Origin: Arthrinium phaeospermum
Lineage: Eukaryota; Ascomycota; Sordariomycetes; Amphisphaeriales; Apiosporaceae
Length of the DNA stretch: 64,000 nt
Direction of reading: 5' to 3'
NCBI GenBank assembly: GCA_006503535.1
Contig: QYRS01000002.1
Span: 806,001 to 870,000, forward strand
In this document: positions 22,181 to 34,771 of the stretch, piece by piece
How positions within the stretch are numbered: position 1 is the stretch's first letter
How the letters are laid out: every line of letters starts with the position of its first letter
The notes under the pieces: model-generated
Told to the model about the DNA's origin: nothing
Databases searched by the model: none
The model's input: only the letters and a program-made list of their open reading frames with translations
Position numbers and translations under genes: made by a program

Positions 22181-23636
22181 CTAAGCTGTTACCGTGGGAG
22201 TTCTCTTCTTGCCAAGAAACCCCCAGCGTTTCTTCTCCTTCGGTGCCGCCTGTGGCACTTCCGGGCTGGGAGTGTCCCGGTGGGTTTTACTGAGCCGCCG
22301 CGTAATCTTTGGCATGAACGGCTTCTTGCCGTCGGGTTCTGGCAACGTCCGGGTCGGAGGTTCCTTAGGCTTGGCTTCAATGACCGCTGCATCGGTACTT
22401 GGCTGTGCCGGAGATTGGGCCACCTGACCCCATTGGCGGGTGTCGATCCCTGACTCACTAGGTGGACGAGATTTCGACAGTCGTCTTCTATTCGGCTTGG
22501 AAGCTTGTTCAGATCGTGATTGTCTCGTTTCAACGGGCAACACTGCCTCAGCTTGAGCGGATTGCTCAGGCTGGGACGTCGTGGGAACATGTTCTTTGGG
22601 CTTTTGTTGTAATGATGCAAATGAGGAGGTCGAGTTCTGGTTCGTTTTCGACAGAATGGAGCTTGGCGCTGTAGATGCAGAGTTGCGAGCTGATGCAGAA
22701 TTATGGGCCGATGAAGAAGATGAGACCGATGCTGATGACGCTGACTTGGAGTCTGCGATAGCCGCGGCTGTATGCTCGAACGCCTGGTCGAAATGAAGTG
22801 TAGGGAGGGATGGCACGGGGGGTGCCGATGGATCACTACGAATTGTCCGTGGATCGATTGGTTGTGGTTTTGTAAAATGGGTGCTCCTAGCTGATGGAGG
22901 ATAGTACCTGTCAGTCCCGGACGACTTCCTTTGGTGAGCTGGGTGTAGGTGATGAAGGCTGCCGCTCTCTGACGAATTGGTTCGGGATGGGATAGGTCTG
23001 CTGAACGAATTGGCAGGCGGGATGTGAGGACTAGCTTTGGCGTCTGATTTCCTTGATCTCATTTCGAGGTCATCTTCAGAGCCAACAGAGGCACCAGAGC
23101 TGCTGGCTTGAGCAGTTCCTAGAGATATGTTAGCTGAGTGAGTTATGGCAGGGTTAGGGTTTGTTCTGACCTCGGCTCGAAAGCGCACTCACTCTCCCGG
23201 CTGGGGTCATGGGGATTGCGACGCCAGGAACCATCGGGGGAATCCACTCGGGCTCCTTCCCCTTTAAACTGGTCTGATGGCCGTAATAGTTAAGTTGTGA
23301 CTCGCTGTAGGGCCGGGGGGCCGGAGGGCCGCTGTAGCTGTAGTTGTAGTTGTATGAAGCCGAATAGGACATGTATGGCATCGAGGTGTTATCTCGGGGG
23401 TAGCCTTTTGAATGGACAAGACTGGTTCCCATGGCACTTCTCCTGCGATGTTGCTCCAAAATCCTGGGGCGTTCTTCCTCTTTCCAAATCGAAGGCGTAC
23501 CGGCCATGGCATCGAGTGCAGCATGTGTAGGTACATGTCTGTAAGGCTTCTTTGCCTCTTCATCCTTGGTCTTCTCAGCCACCTTGGCAGTGTGCTCCTT
23601 GGCCTGCTGCCGTCCCTTCTTGATGATAGAGAACAT
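22181..23636 (-). CDS. Conserved fungal protein of unknown function, disordered
   Basis: I recognise the N-terminus as that of a conserved Pezizomycotina protein but know no function. It starts MFSIIKKGRQQAKEHTAKVA, a basic amphipathic helix, then PYRHVPTHAALDAMAGTPS, IWKEEERPRI and EQHRRRSAM. Exons are 23636-23171 and 23118-22181; the 52-nt intron (GTCAGA...TAG with a GCTAAC branch point) is the only one I found that keeps the frame, giving 467 residues. A Tyr/Ser-rich segment (SYNYNYSYSGPPAPRPY) precedes a long low-complexity Ser/Pro/Thr-rich region. The tail EKKRWGFLGKKRTPTVTA is basic. The protein looks largely unstructured with short conserved basic/aromatic motifs at both ends, suggestive of a scaffold or membrane-binding protein. 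The longer upstream frame lacks similarity, so MFS is taken as the start. Confidence 0.72.
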
Positions 23637-26600
23637 TGCGCTTTGGAGAGCTGGTGGAACACGCCTGCAACGGGGGGTTCCGGAACAAGGGCTCGTCAAG
23701 GTCGGTTCAAGCGACACCTTGAGAAAGTAGTGATCTGTGGCTAGAACAGGCCGACCACTGGTTGGTGATGATGCGATGGATTTGTTGGCCAGTACAGCAA
23801 CCGAGGCTGAACGGGCAAGTGTCCAGCAGAGTAAAGACCTGCAAACCAAGGTTCGTGCGATTGGCAGGCAGAGTTCAAGAAGGAAACGAACGAGATGCCA
23901 TATATCTGCACTAGCCGAAGGTCGAATAACAACACGCTCTCGAGCTAAGAGGCTCCAGGTATCGACGGTTACACTAGTAGTATCCCGCTACTTTAGTATA
24001 ACCCACGGCTTCTCGCGAGCCAAGCTGAACGGACTAGAAAGATCGTCAGGAGGAGGAATGCTGAAATTTGTGAGGGCCCACGGACGGTGGACGGGGATAA
24101 CAATCGTCGACAGTGTCCGAGTAAGCGATGCGTGTTTGCTTGGGTGTTAAGATAGATGCGTAAGCAAGTAGGTACACTATGGGCTCCAGCCGAACAGGAA
24201 TCGACAGGCAAGTAGAAAGCGCGGGGATGGATGCTTGGCCCCAGGCTGGAGTTATTGTCTTTGCCTGCCAGATCGAATCGACTCGGGTGGGAGAGGTTGA
24301 ACAAGCGAACAGGTGGGAGCGATCGCTGTTATGGGTTCCAAGGGAGCAGTGCGATCGGCTTCCTTATTTGTAAATCATTCTATAGAAGGCCTGAGAGAAG
24401 AGCAGGCCAAGAGTCTCAAGCTTGTGAAGCACAAAAAAGACAATGGCTTGGTGGCGTTCTGTATCCCGGGCTAGGACAGCGTAGAGAGTCGCACCAATCG
24501 TGCGTAGCGGCGTGGTGGACGTGACGGAATCCGATTAGGGTAGAAGAAGACAAAAGAGTCGGGTGGTCGGGGGCCTCTCTTCTAGGTATGCAGTCAGAGA
24601 TACCACAGGGTCTTGGGCGACGTGCATGGAGAAAAGCAAGTAAGTCGACAGGCAAGGAGGGAAAACCGCCGGCGCTGACGGGCAACTTGCTTCACTCTTA
24701 CCATACCTCAGTTCAGTTGGATCGAATCTCTCGTTCCCAGTGGAACTATGTACATGTCGTAATGTAGCATTTGGTACGGCATGGTGAGCCCAAGTAGGCA
24801 TAGCACAGGTCCTCATAGAACGGAGAAGCCTATCTATCACCTATGCACGATGCCACCACCATGTACGGTACGAGCTGCAGCAGGCGAACCCGGCCATTGA
24901 TAGAAAGGCATATCCCAGTCCCTTGGGGCCAGCTGGTGCCATGCAGCCGGAAAGCCACGAAGGGAAGGTATGGTGTGTACAATGGCATGGATCAGACGTC
25001 TGCAGGTGGGGGTATCTCTTGGCTCGGCTGGGAGTTCGTATTGGGAGGAGACAGGTACCGCTACATCACCGGCCCGCTGGGGGTTCCTCAAGGTTATGCA
25101 ATGTTGATGAACCGGCGTACCTGGTGGCGCTGGTAGGCTGTTGCGAAGATAGTATGTGTGCAAGGCGTTTTCATCAGGGCAAAAATATATGGTTATTGGC
25201 GTGATGGTTGCTGTGCAACATTGTATCAGGCGAGAAAGTCAATGGAGCCGAGATTGTGTCCACCCCAGACAGCAATTGTCTGCTAGGACGGACGAGGGTC
25301 CGGCTGAATGAATGACACATGCACCCAGCCGTTTGGCTGGTAACTTGAACTTACAGCGACTGAGTCCCAACTGGGACGTAATATCGCGACCCATCTTTAT
25401 TTTTCGTACATGACCACCAACAAGTTTCCCACAATATCGACCAAACCGGTGTCGGGATGCTTGGTGTGTATGTGCGGTAGGTGCGGGCGGGTCAGCACGA
25501 TCGTCCAGCCGCATCTCAACCAGCAATCAGAACAAAACCAGAACCAGGGCTGCGGGATGGTGCCATCTGCACCAAGCAGTTCAACAATGCAAGTCTCGTA
25601 GCTCGCTCAGAGGCCACGAATTAGTCCATGTTCACCTACCACTAGACGTGGCTGAACTCTAATCGGCGTTAGGCTCCGTGTTCAAACTCTTCCTTCTTGA
25701 GAGGGGGGTTGAAAAGCCAAGACTGGCGTAGAACACCAGTATGGAATTCTTATCCTGTCTGATAATCTAGATCCTCGGAGGCAGAATTCGCATCTTTCTC
25801 TTTATATTCCAATCCGACAATACCCCTCACAAATTGATCATCGCCTAGGATGAGCCATACCCCCTCGAGTTTGCGTCGTCCATAAATAGCAACGGCCCTA
25901 CACAGGTACAGAACCTCTGGTAGGGATCAGGAATCTACCTTATGGACTGACCCGCCCCGACTGATCGGTTCGCATGTGGGACCAGTATAATGGATACGGA
26001 AGATGACCAGCATTATCCTTGCCCATTCGCAAGAGCTTGGCATATTGAAGAAATGTTTGCGTCAGTCGCTGGCGAATGGAATGCATGTGCGTACCATATA
26101 ATATGTCGCGCGCACTATTATACTCTCTACAGTACCAGTGCCTTGGTATTGTTTTTGAGTTTGCGACAGTGGCAGATTCGGTCTGAACCGACCCCCACGA
26201 ATCACAGACCGGACTAGGCCGGCTCAGACAGACGCGGGAATCGGGCCAAAACCTGCCATCTGACCTTGCTGAAGGACGTCCACCGCATCAGACGGCCGGA
26301 AGCGACACCCGGCTGGAGCTCCAAACCTTCGTGTGACGACGCAATCCTTCTGAAGCGCTCGCTTCTCAGCGACCCAGAAGATCGTTGTGGGATAGTCTCC
26401 TGGACCAACACAACCCTCCTTCAAGGTGGCTCCAAAGTCTTGCAGATGTCAATAGGTATGGCATCCGCTCAGTGGATTACTCCGCAATCCTGGCGCTAGA
26501 TCCAAGTATACAGTAGACCGAGGACTAGGAGCAAGCAGCGAACCAGCCCTCCGGGTGACTGGGATTATCAAGGTCTTGTATCTGAACGCAAGTCTGGTTG

Positions 26601-29600
26601 TCTGGGTATAAGGCTGATGCGATGAAACGGACTCTCTTCCCCCACCTGCTTCGCCAGCAAGCCATACCAAGTAACTACGGCTGATAACGAGTCGCCCGCA
26701 TTGCATCATCTCCCGTGATCATCAGTTCAGCATTGTACGTTTGTACTCAAAGACACTCGTTCCAAGTGTATGCTTCCTCTCAGGTAGGCCGTACATTCGA
26801 GACCTGGGAATCGCAAGACCCTGCTAGCCATTGTCAGATAGCAGATTCCCTGATTTACATGTGCGCTTCGGAGGTCGGCGAAAAGACAGGCAAGCAAGCT
26901 CTACTTACACCTTCGACTGGCGTCGGCAACGGCACAGGGTTACGTTACACCTGGACGTGCAAGAGTCTAGACCGATTGCACCAGCCTCCATTATTTGCTT
27001 GAAGTCCCAAAGATGCCCCCCAGAACGTAGATCTTTTAGCAGTCTCCGAAGATCAAACTCAATTGCGTGTCCTCAAAGTCTCGGTATTACGATATGACAA
27101 CTACGTCAAGCGGGTTCCTGGCTAGACCGGAGCCGGCTCATTCTAACTATACATAGCATTAGTGGGTGGGATGCTATCTAGTGCGCAACTCAGCTTGTAT
27201 ACTAGTTCGGTGGGTTCAAGGTCCCAGTCAAGAATTCTCCACGGTACCGGCTCGTCTGCCATTGCTAGCTAGTACCGTACGTCGCATCAACATATCCCGA
27301 GGATTAACGCGAGGGACGAGGGAACCCGCAAAAAAAAGGGGAGGCGACCTTTCTCTCGCCTCGAAAGCATGACACTTGCTATCTCAGGCCTATCACGGCT
27401 GTTTTACGTGGCTTGCAGAGACATTGGCTGAGATATATGAGCCTTCAAAGAAGAGAGATATTCATCCCCTTGAGTGGGCAAGCATCTATCCAAGCTTCGG
27501 CGGTGCAATGGTCCGTTGACGTGGGAGTTAGCCAACTCTTTACGCGCTGCGAATATCGCCATTCCGTTATACAGGGGAGTCGTAAATAGATGAGCGATAG
27601 TCAAAGCCATGTACGGGTTTCCACCACTGGCATGCTACAGTTGGCTATAAACATGAGAGGTATCGGGCTGGCTTCGAGTGACGAGCAGCGGTGGCCTCTA
27701 GTTACAAGACAGGCGTTGAACCAAGGGCAGTTCTGAGCATGCGCGGCTATGATGATATCATTGGTATATATTGGTTTACATCATGTCGTCCATTGCATTC
27801 CACCTTGCCTGCTAGACATAGTGAATGAGCCAGTAGATTCCACCGACATTGCCGGACCTGGATCCGGTGGGAAAGGAGAACGGATGTCTAATTCCTTTCA
27901 TCTGTACATCATTGCCATACTCTGGTTCAGTACTGCTAAAAGACTAACTATACATATAAATGGTTAATCGTAAGAAACGATACGGCTTCTTTGGCATTTG
28001 ACCGTTGTAGACAAGCCCGAGATCGCACCCACCACTGCAAATCGATGCGAACGGTCCGTCGGTGGAGACATGCCAATCCATGGTAATGATAAGTATGACC
28101 TTCTAAACTTGGACAGAAGGTAGCGAATTCAGTGAAAGAACAACATCTCGGGGTCTGACCACCATTCTCAAGATCCAGGGGATATTTCTCAATTCGCCGG
28201 TTTAGCAATGGAACAAAGCTAGAATGAATATCAGCTTTCGAAGAGTCCTACAAGATAATGAGTACAGTGACCCCTGAGAAGTATCATGACAGCTGGCAAA
28301 AACAGGCAGAGCAGGTAATGTTGCAAATGTCGACGCTCTCAAGTTGAAAGACCTATGTTTATTCCGCTGGGGCATCTGATCGATATATTTAAAGGGGGAC
28401 ACCGTAAAGCCCACTGATGGAAATTATACCATGTCGAGACCAGGGATGGTGGATCTCTCAATGCTTTCATCATGGCATGTGGTAGTTGGAGATCACGCCA
28501 TAGGACTCAGTCCTGCAGCCGTACCAAACAGACGGGTTCTCAAATGAGAAAAGGTATGGAATTACTGGACTGCAATGAACGAATTCACTCCATAAAGTGT
28601 CCACACCAACTTATTTCAACAGTCCACAGCCGTTTGATGGCATACTGAGATGATGTAAGCGAAGTGGTTTAGAGTACACAGGTAAAGTAGGCAGCACTAC
28701 ATAGTAAGAATCCTATAAAACAAATGCCCAAGTTGACACGATTTGCTGATGGGCATTTTCTGCACCGCTCCAATGCAATGAGTGTGGACATGAGGACTCA
28801 GGCAGCGAGTCGCAAGCACAAGTAAACCTTCAGTCCCAGGCAGAAGAATAACTGCATGCACATAGTAATGTACGTTAGACACACAAAGACCCAGTCACCA
28901 ATGGCGTTTGATAAGGTTCCACCATGGCATAAAAAAGGAGGGAGAGAAAAAGAACAGACTGCCGTAGAGGTTGCAACTATAAAGATGTTCAACATGGATC
29001 TGAGACAGCAGGCGGGCAGGTGGGCGATCACAAAGGGGGGCCAAAACGCCAAATTTAGCAATGGGCGAGCGCTAAGGGACCGATTTTAGAATATCGGCTG
29101 CCGGCATATGGGAGCCAAGTCACATACCTTAAAAAACCACGGATGGGATTGATGCGATTGATGCAATGGGATGACACGTGCCAACTCAGGTTCTACCGCG
29201 GCCACCAGTTCTGCAAAGAGCTCTAGAAGTACATCCTTATGGGTGCACGTTTCTAGCCCACAACCTTAGAGCCGTTGCGCCCTGCAAGAAGCCAATTGCT
29301 ATTGAGTCGGTGACGACGCTGGGATGGAAAGCGCGGCTGCTTGCACAAAATGGATAGCACAGCAAAGCCCGTGATAGGCTGGCCCTGGAGAGCAACGGGT
29401 CGCAGTGGGGGAGCGAACAGCAGAGGGTGCATCGCGCATTGCACCCTGGAAATCCTGGACGCATTCCGTCATGAAGCATGGGTTCGCTGGTTCTTGGGTG
29501 GCGCGCCCTCTTGCCCATACATTCAATGATAGGCGTTCTAGCACAGATAACGATGCATGGCAGCCTGAGGCTTCCGTCGCCAGACCACTGGGTGTTGGGG

Positions 29601-31133
29601 ACCCTGGCACAGTACGGAAAATCCGTTGGCCTGTGCGCATGCTGTTAGGGAAGGTCAGGGAAGGGTAGGGCCCAACTAGCAAATGCAGCCTTTCTGGGTG
29701 GTTTGAGTCGCTCCGGCCCAAACAACGTCACTATCGAAGCACAGTATCTAGAAAAACCCGTTTCCGACTCCATCCGATGTAAAAAGTGGCCCCCCGCCCC
29801 TAGGTAGTTGGAGAAAGAAGGAAGAGAAGGCAAGACAGACGGGCCCAAAGAGGCGCGCGAGAACGGAGAAGGGAATACTGCACAGTGCGTTGGAGGTGGC
29901 AGAAACAAGAGCAAGTTTCTGTGTGTCGCCATCGCATCGCATCGCCGCCATTCTCATCCATCCCAGCCCGATCACCAACGACGCCGCCAACATCACCTTC
30001 CGACTGCTATCGCAAAACCAGTCCCGTTTGATTATTGCCATTGCATTGCGACCTACACGACATCCTCGATCCACCGCTCCCGTGATACCCCGTCGCGCAA
30101 CCAACAACCCACCCGACTGGTCCAGCCCAATCTGTCGCAAATAGCAAAACCCACCATCTCTCTGTTGTGTGTCGTTGCGATGCTGGATTCATCCCCTCGT
30201 TATCTCTGTGTATAACATCCCGAGTCATTCGTATCGAGCATTGCCATTCGCTTCGCTTCGTCTCGTCTCGTCTGGCCTGTCCGATTGCTGCTCTCGTCCT
30301 TTTTTCCTTCTCCGTCTCGCCTCGCGAGACGACTTCTGCATACCGACCTACGTCAATCCCGGCAATTACCCAACAGGGCGCGCACATGGTCGGAAGACAT
30401 CTTGGACTGCCTATTCGCCGTATTTGATACAGCGGAGCTTCGAAGAAAAAAAAGTCACAATCGTCGGTATTTTTTTTATCGCGTCAAGAAGGCGGTTGGT
30501 TTCAATAACTTATGAAAATAATACCGAGACTTGCGCCCGCGACCCAAGATCAGGCTAGCCAAGGCCAAACAAGAAAACCGTCAACGAACCACCCTTTAGG
30601 CAGAAGAGAAGATCAACAAAAAGAAAAGAAAACTGCACAAGTCTAGAGAGAGAGAAAAAGACGAGACTTATCTCTCCGGATCTGCCACTACGTGCGAACA
30701 GACAGACAGACAGACAGGCCGACGTACATATATGTCCAACCAGTACCGCCATATAGTGTTCTCGGATCTACCTAATTCGTCTAGCCCACACCCCCCGGTT
30801 CGGTCCCCTTCCCACTTTCCTATTGCTATTCCTGCCTGGCCCGGACCCGCAGCAGCAATCCGCGACATACTTTGGCGCTATCTCGGGCCTGTGTCCACAT
30901 TCTCGTCTCGTCTCGTTGTTCGACAAAGACATAGTTTTTCGCCCACCTCTACCTCCTCCCTGTCGCGTGCGCGCTCGTAGCTTAGCGCGCCAACATCGAT
31001 AAAAGTGGCTGCGCTCACCCTGCTCAGTCAGACCGACACAGAACTATCACTCCAGCAACATCTCGACCTCGCGCCCGATCTTTTGCAGTACAATCGCCTG
31101 GTCGCCGAGGTGGACTCCGACGAACCTTTGGAG
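23637..31133. other. Gene-poor stretch of 7.5 kb, ending in a long PSY2 leader
   Basis: The largest gap in the non-AT part of the window. Between about 23.9 and 29.7 kb I find no frame with recognisable similarity on either strand, no terminal repeats and no tRNA. Between about 29.8 and 31.1 kb the + strand becomes C/T-rich with TCTCG and GACA repeats, as in a long leader or promoter. It includes short upstream frames such as 30732-30980 (82 codons), which could act as uORFs for the PP4 subunit gene. Confidence 0.5.
30699..30718 (+). repeat. (GACA)n microsatellite
   Basis: Five GACA units in the probable leader of the PSY2 gene. Confidence 0.8.
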
Positions 31134-33996
31134 ATGGCGGCGGCACAGCCGCAGGTGCCTCATCCGTCGACCGACAGAAAGCGCGTCAAGGTCTATGAAC
31201 TAAGGAATAACGACTGGTTCGATCGAGGCACAGGCTTCTGCACCGCCGGATGGCACCCTGTAAGACTCTTGCTGCCACCCTGTCGCGCGTCGCCCCACGC
31301 GCGTCATCAGAAGCCCTGACATATATTCTAACACTTGCTTGCATCCACAGATCGAAGATAGCCAACGAGAACCGCGAGTCGTGGTCGAATCGGAAGATCA
31401 ACCAGAGCGCGTGTTGCTCGAGACGAGAATCTGCAAGGAGGATGGCTTCCACAAACAGCAGGGTATGACGCAGACATGAATTGATGACGAGATCATGTGT
31501 ACAAGTGCTGACCGACCGATCCTGCAGAAACCCTCATTGTCTGGACGGAACCCAGCAATGGCGTCGACATGGCCCTCAGTTTTCAAGAAGCTGAAGGCTG
31601 CACTATGATATGGTACGTCGTCGCCTTTCAAGCCCCCTCCCGCGCCGACCCGCCATTTGCTAACCTGCCTGCAGGAGATTCATACATAGTGTCCAGCAAC
31701 AATTCAATCCTGGCGCGGCCGCTGGAGACGATACCTTATCCGACGATCTCGCTATGGACATGCATAACACGGTCCAGTTACCCGAAGCCGCGCTGGGGAA
31801 CCTGGGTATGATCGAAGATTCGATGCGTGCCCTCAGCACCACGGCCGCCAGCCGCGACGCCCTCACGAAGTTCATCCTTAACGAGGGGTACATTCTGAAA
31901 CTCATCCCTCTCGTGGAGCAGGCCGAGGATTTCGAGAGCTTGAATGACCTACACCGTCTATGTAACATCATGAAATTGGTCATCCTTCTCAACGACACTA
32001 GCATTATAGAACATGCTGTGTCCGACGAGTGCGTGATCGGTGTCGTCGGCGCCCTGGAATACGACCCCGACTTCCCAAGCCACAAAGCCAACCACAGGCA
32101 ATGGCTGAAGGACTCCGGAAGATACAAGGAGGTTGTCCGGATCGAAGACGGTTCCATCCTGAGGAAGGTCCACCAGACCTATCGACTACTATACCTGAAG
32201 GACGTTGTGCTTGCCCGCATCCTAGATGATAACACCTTCTCGGTGCTGAACTCACTGATCTTCTTTAACCAGGTCGACATCGTCCAGCATATCCAGGCGA
32301 ACCAGGCGTTCCTAGGCGAACTGTTCGACATCTTCAAAACTCAAGGACAGGACTCGAGACGGAAAAAGGAGGCCGTACTCTTCATCCAGCAATGCTGCTC
32401 GATTGCCAAGAACCTTCAGCCGCCTGCCCGCCAAACTTTGTACAACAACTTCCTTTCCCATGGCCTTTTGCAGGTCATCAATTTCGGGCTCCGTCACAAC
32501 GATGTTGCAGTGCGTGTAGGAGCCACAGACATATTAGTTTCTATGATCGACCATGATCCCCAGATGATTCGGAGGACCATCTACCATCAAATTCAAGAGA
32601 AACAACCGCCGCTGACGGACTCTCTGATCGATCTTCTCTTGATCGAAGTCGACCTCGGGGTCAAGTCGCAGATCTCAGATGCCCTCAAAGTGCTGCTCGA
32701 CCAAGGACCTCCGGCCCAACCTGAAGTATATGCGAAAGCCAATGGCGAGCACGCCGTCCGGCTGCAACCGCGGATGCCCACGGCCGATCCTCAGCAGGAA
32801 CAGTTCCTGGATTTATTCTACGACCAGTCAGCTGTCAAACTGTTTCAGCCGTTGATCATGCTGAAGGATCGCACGACGATGAATTTCACGGTCCAGCAAG
32901 CGTCGATGTTCACCTACCTCATTGAAATCCTCTGCTTCTTCATCCGTCAACACCACCACCGCAGCAAGTTCTTCGTTCTCAACAATGACATCGTCAAGAG
33001 AGTCGGCCAGCTTTTGGTCTGCCAGGAAAAGTATCTCAAGCTTGGTATGTGCTTTGTTTATATCAAATAACAGCCAGGTCACCATGCTAACGTAATTCAG
33101 TTGCCATTCGCTTCCTGCGACAGCTAATCGGCCTCCAAGACGAATTCTATGTTAAACATATTTCCGAGAAGAAGGTCGTTGGGCCCATTTTGGACGTTCT
33201 CGTACAAACAATGCCTCGCGATAACTTGCTCAGCTCAGCGTGTCTGGAATTCTTCGAGCATATCAAGAAGGAAAACATCAAGGATCTCATGAAGTATTTG
33301 GTCGAGAATCACCGCGACCAACTCCAGAAGCTGGTCTACGTCGAAATATTCCGCGACATCATCCTCAAGTACGACCAAACCCGTGGATTCAGCGTCAGTC
33401 TGGACTACTTCATGGAAGCCGAGGACGATGTCAGAAGGAAGAGGCCCAATGTGAACCCCAGGACGGGTGGGCCCATGGAGTATGTAACAATGGATCCTGC
33501 CGAGGAGGAATACTGGAATACTTCGGATGACGAGGAGGATCAGCAGGCCAAGGCTGGCAGCCGTGCGGCTCCTGCTAATGGCATGTCGCCCGGGACGAAA
33601 TTGGTCGACTACGGATCAGACGAGGACGGTGACGACCATGTCGAGGCTGGCGCACTCTCTGCCGAGGACGAAGGAAGGTTGGCCGCCGACAAGATGGACG
33701 AAGAGACACCAAAATCTGGCGAAGTTGCCCCGCCTGAACGGCTCTCCGAAAAACGACGCCGCGAGGAGGACGAGGAGGACGACCTGGGAAAGCTTATCCA
33801 GCACAAACGACGGAATAGCTCCTCGACAAGCGCCAACTCGTCGAATTCGCCAGTCTTCATCCGCAAGGGTAAGAATGGCGCTTCGAGGCGAGACTCTGGC
33901 GGTGGCGGGGGTCCCAAGAAGATAGCGATCACGTTGGGATCTTCCATAAAAGCCGGCAACGGGCAAGCAAACAGCAAATCGGAAGATGAGGCATGA
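31134..33996 (+). CDS. PSY2: Protein phosphatase 4 regulatory subunit 3 (Psy2/SMEK/FalA)
   Basis: Targets the PP4 catalytic subunit to substrates in the DNA-damage and nutrient responses. Five exons: 31134-31259, 31351-31462, 31528-31612, 31675-33044 and 33101-33996, encoding 862 residues. The N-terminal EVH1-like domain (about residues 15-110) starts RVKVYELRNNDWFDRGTGF and continues across three introns to MIWRFIHSVQQQF. The SMK1 domain and HEAT-like repeats follow, with LPEAALGNLGMIEDSM, YLKDVVLARILDDNTFSVLN, IDHDPQMIRRTIYHQ and FFVLNNDIVKRV. From about residue 690 the tail is acidic (DDEEDQQ) with a nuclear-signal-like segment (EKRRREEDEEDD, QHKRR) and a Gly/Lys end. All splice joins keep family sequence intact. 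The first in-frame ATG is at 31134; no upstream in-frame ATG is present. Confidence 0.95.
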
Positions 33997-34771
33997 GCAA
34001 GCAAGCCCCCTTCCAGGCTGATGTTTGATTATGGAAGGTCATGCAATGACGATGACAATCTACATTTGGTTCGGCGAATTTTCAATGGGCATTTCGGAGG
34101 TAATGAGACCGGCGTTTTTTCATGGAGGAGTCATTAGTCGACCGTTGGTCTTGTTAGGACATAGAGCCCCCCTCCAAAAAAAAAAAACCAAGGGGGGCCG
34201 TTATGAGATGAAGCGTTTTTCTTCAGGATGGGGCGATGCTGCGGGTTGCATTTGCCAATGAGTTATCTCCAGGGGCGGTCGATTTTGACTCTTTCAGGTT
34301 TACGCCGAGGCGACGACAGCATTGTTGCCAATTTATTTTTTGGGAAGCTCCGTCCAAAAGTGTGAGAGCCGAGCCCCCAAAGACAGGGAGAAGGGAAATG
34401 AACGGAAAGCAGACAAAAAGGTCCCAAATGTACTATCTATCATCCACGATCCGAGTCAAGCAGCTCTTGACGCTGCTCGGGAGGGATGCCTTTACAGTCA
34501 GTCAGCCGGTCAGTCAAATTGGACGCGACTGTCCTATGAATCTAATAGGAAATGCTTCCCAAAAATCGCCAGTGTTGTTTCACTCGTTGGAATTTACTAT
34601 GTCTGTTCATGAACTAATTGTTGTAGGCCGGCTGATCTCATCATATCTCAAGTTAGACTCCTGGCCTGGCTGCGTAAGGGGCCTCCCTCCCTACTCCCAT
34701 GTATATGACCGCACCTTAGTGGAAGTACTGACTTGCATCTCCTTTGATCGATGTACGTAACCCATTGATCA
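33997..34771. other. Convergent intergenic region PSY2 / dehydrogenase
   Basis: 3' flanks of convergent genes. There is an A-run at about 34176-34187. Nothing else stands out. Confidence 0.6.
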
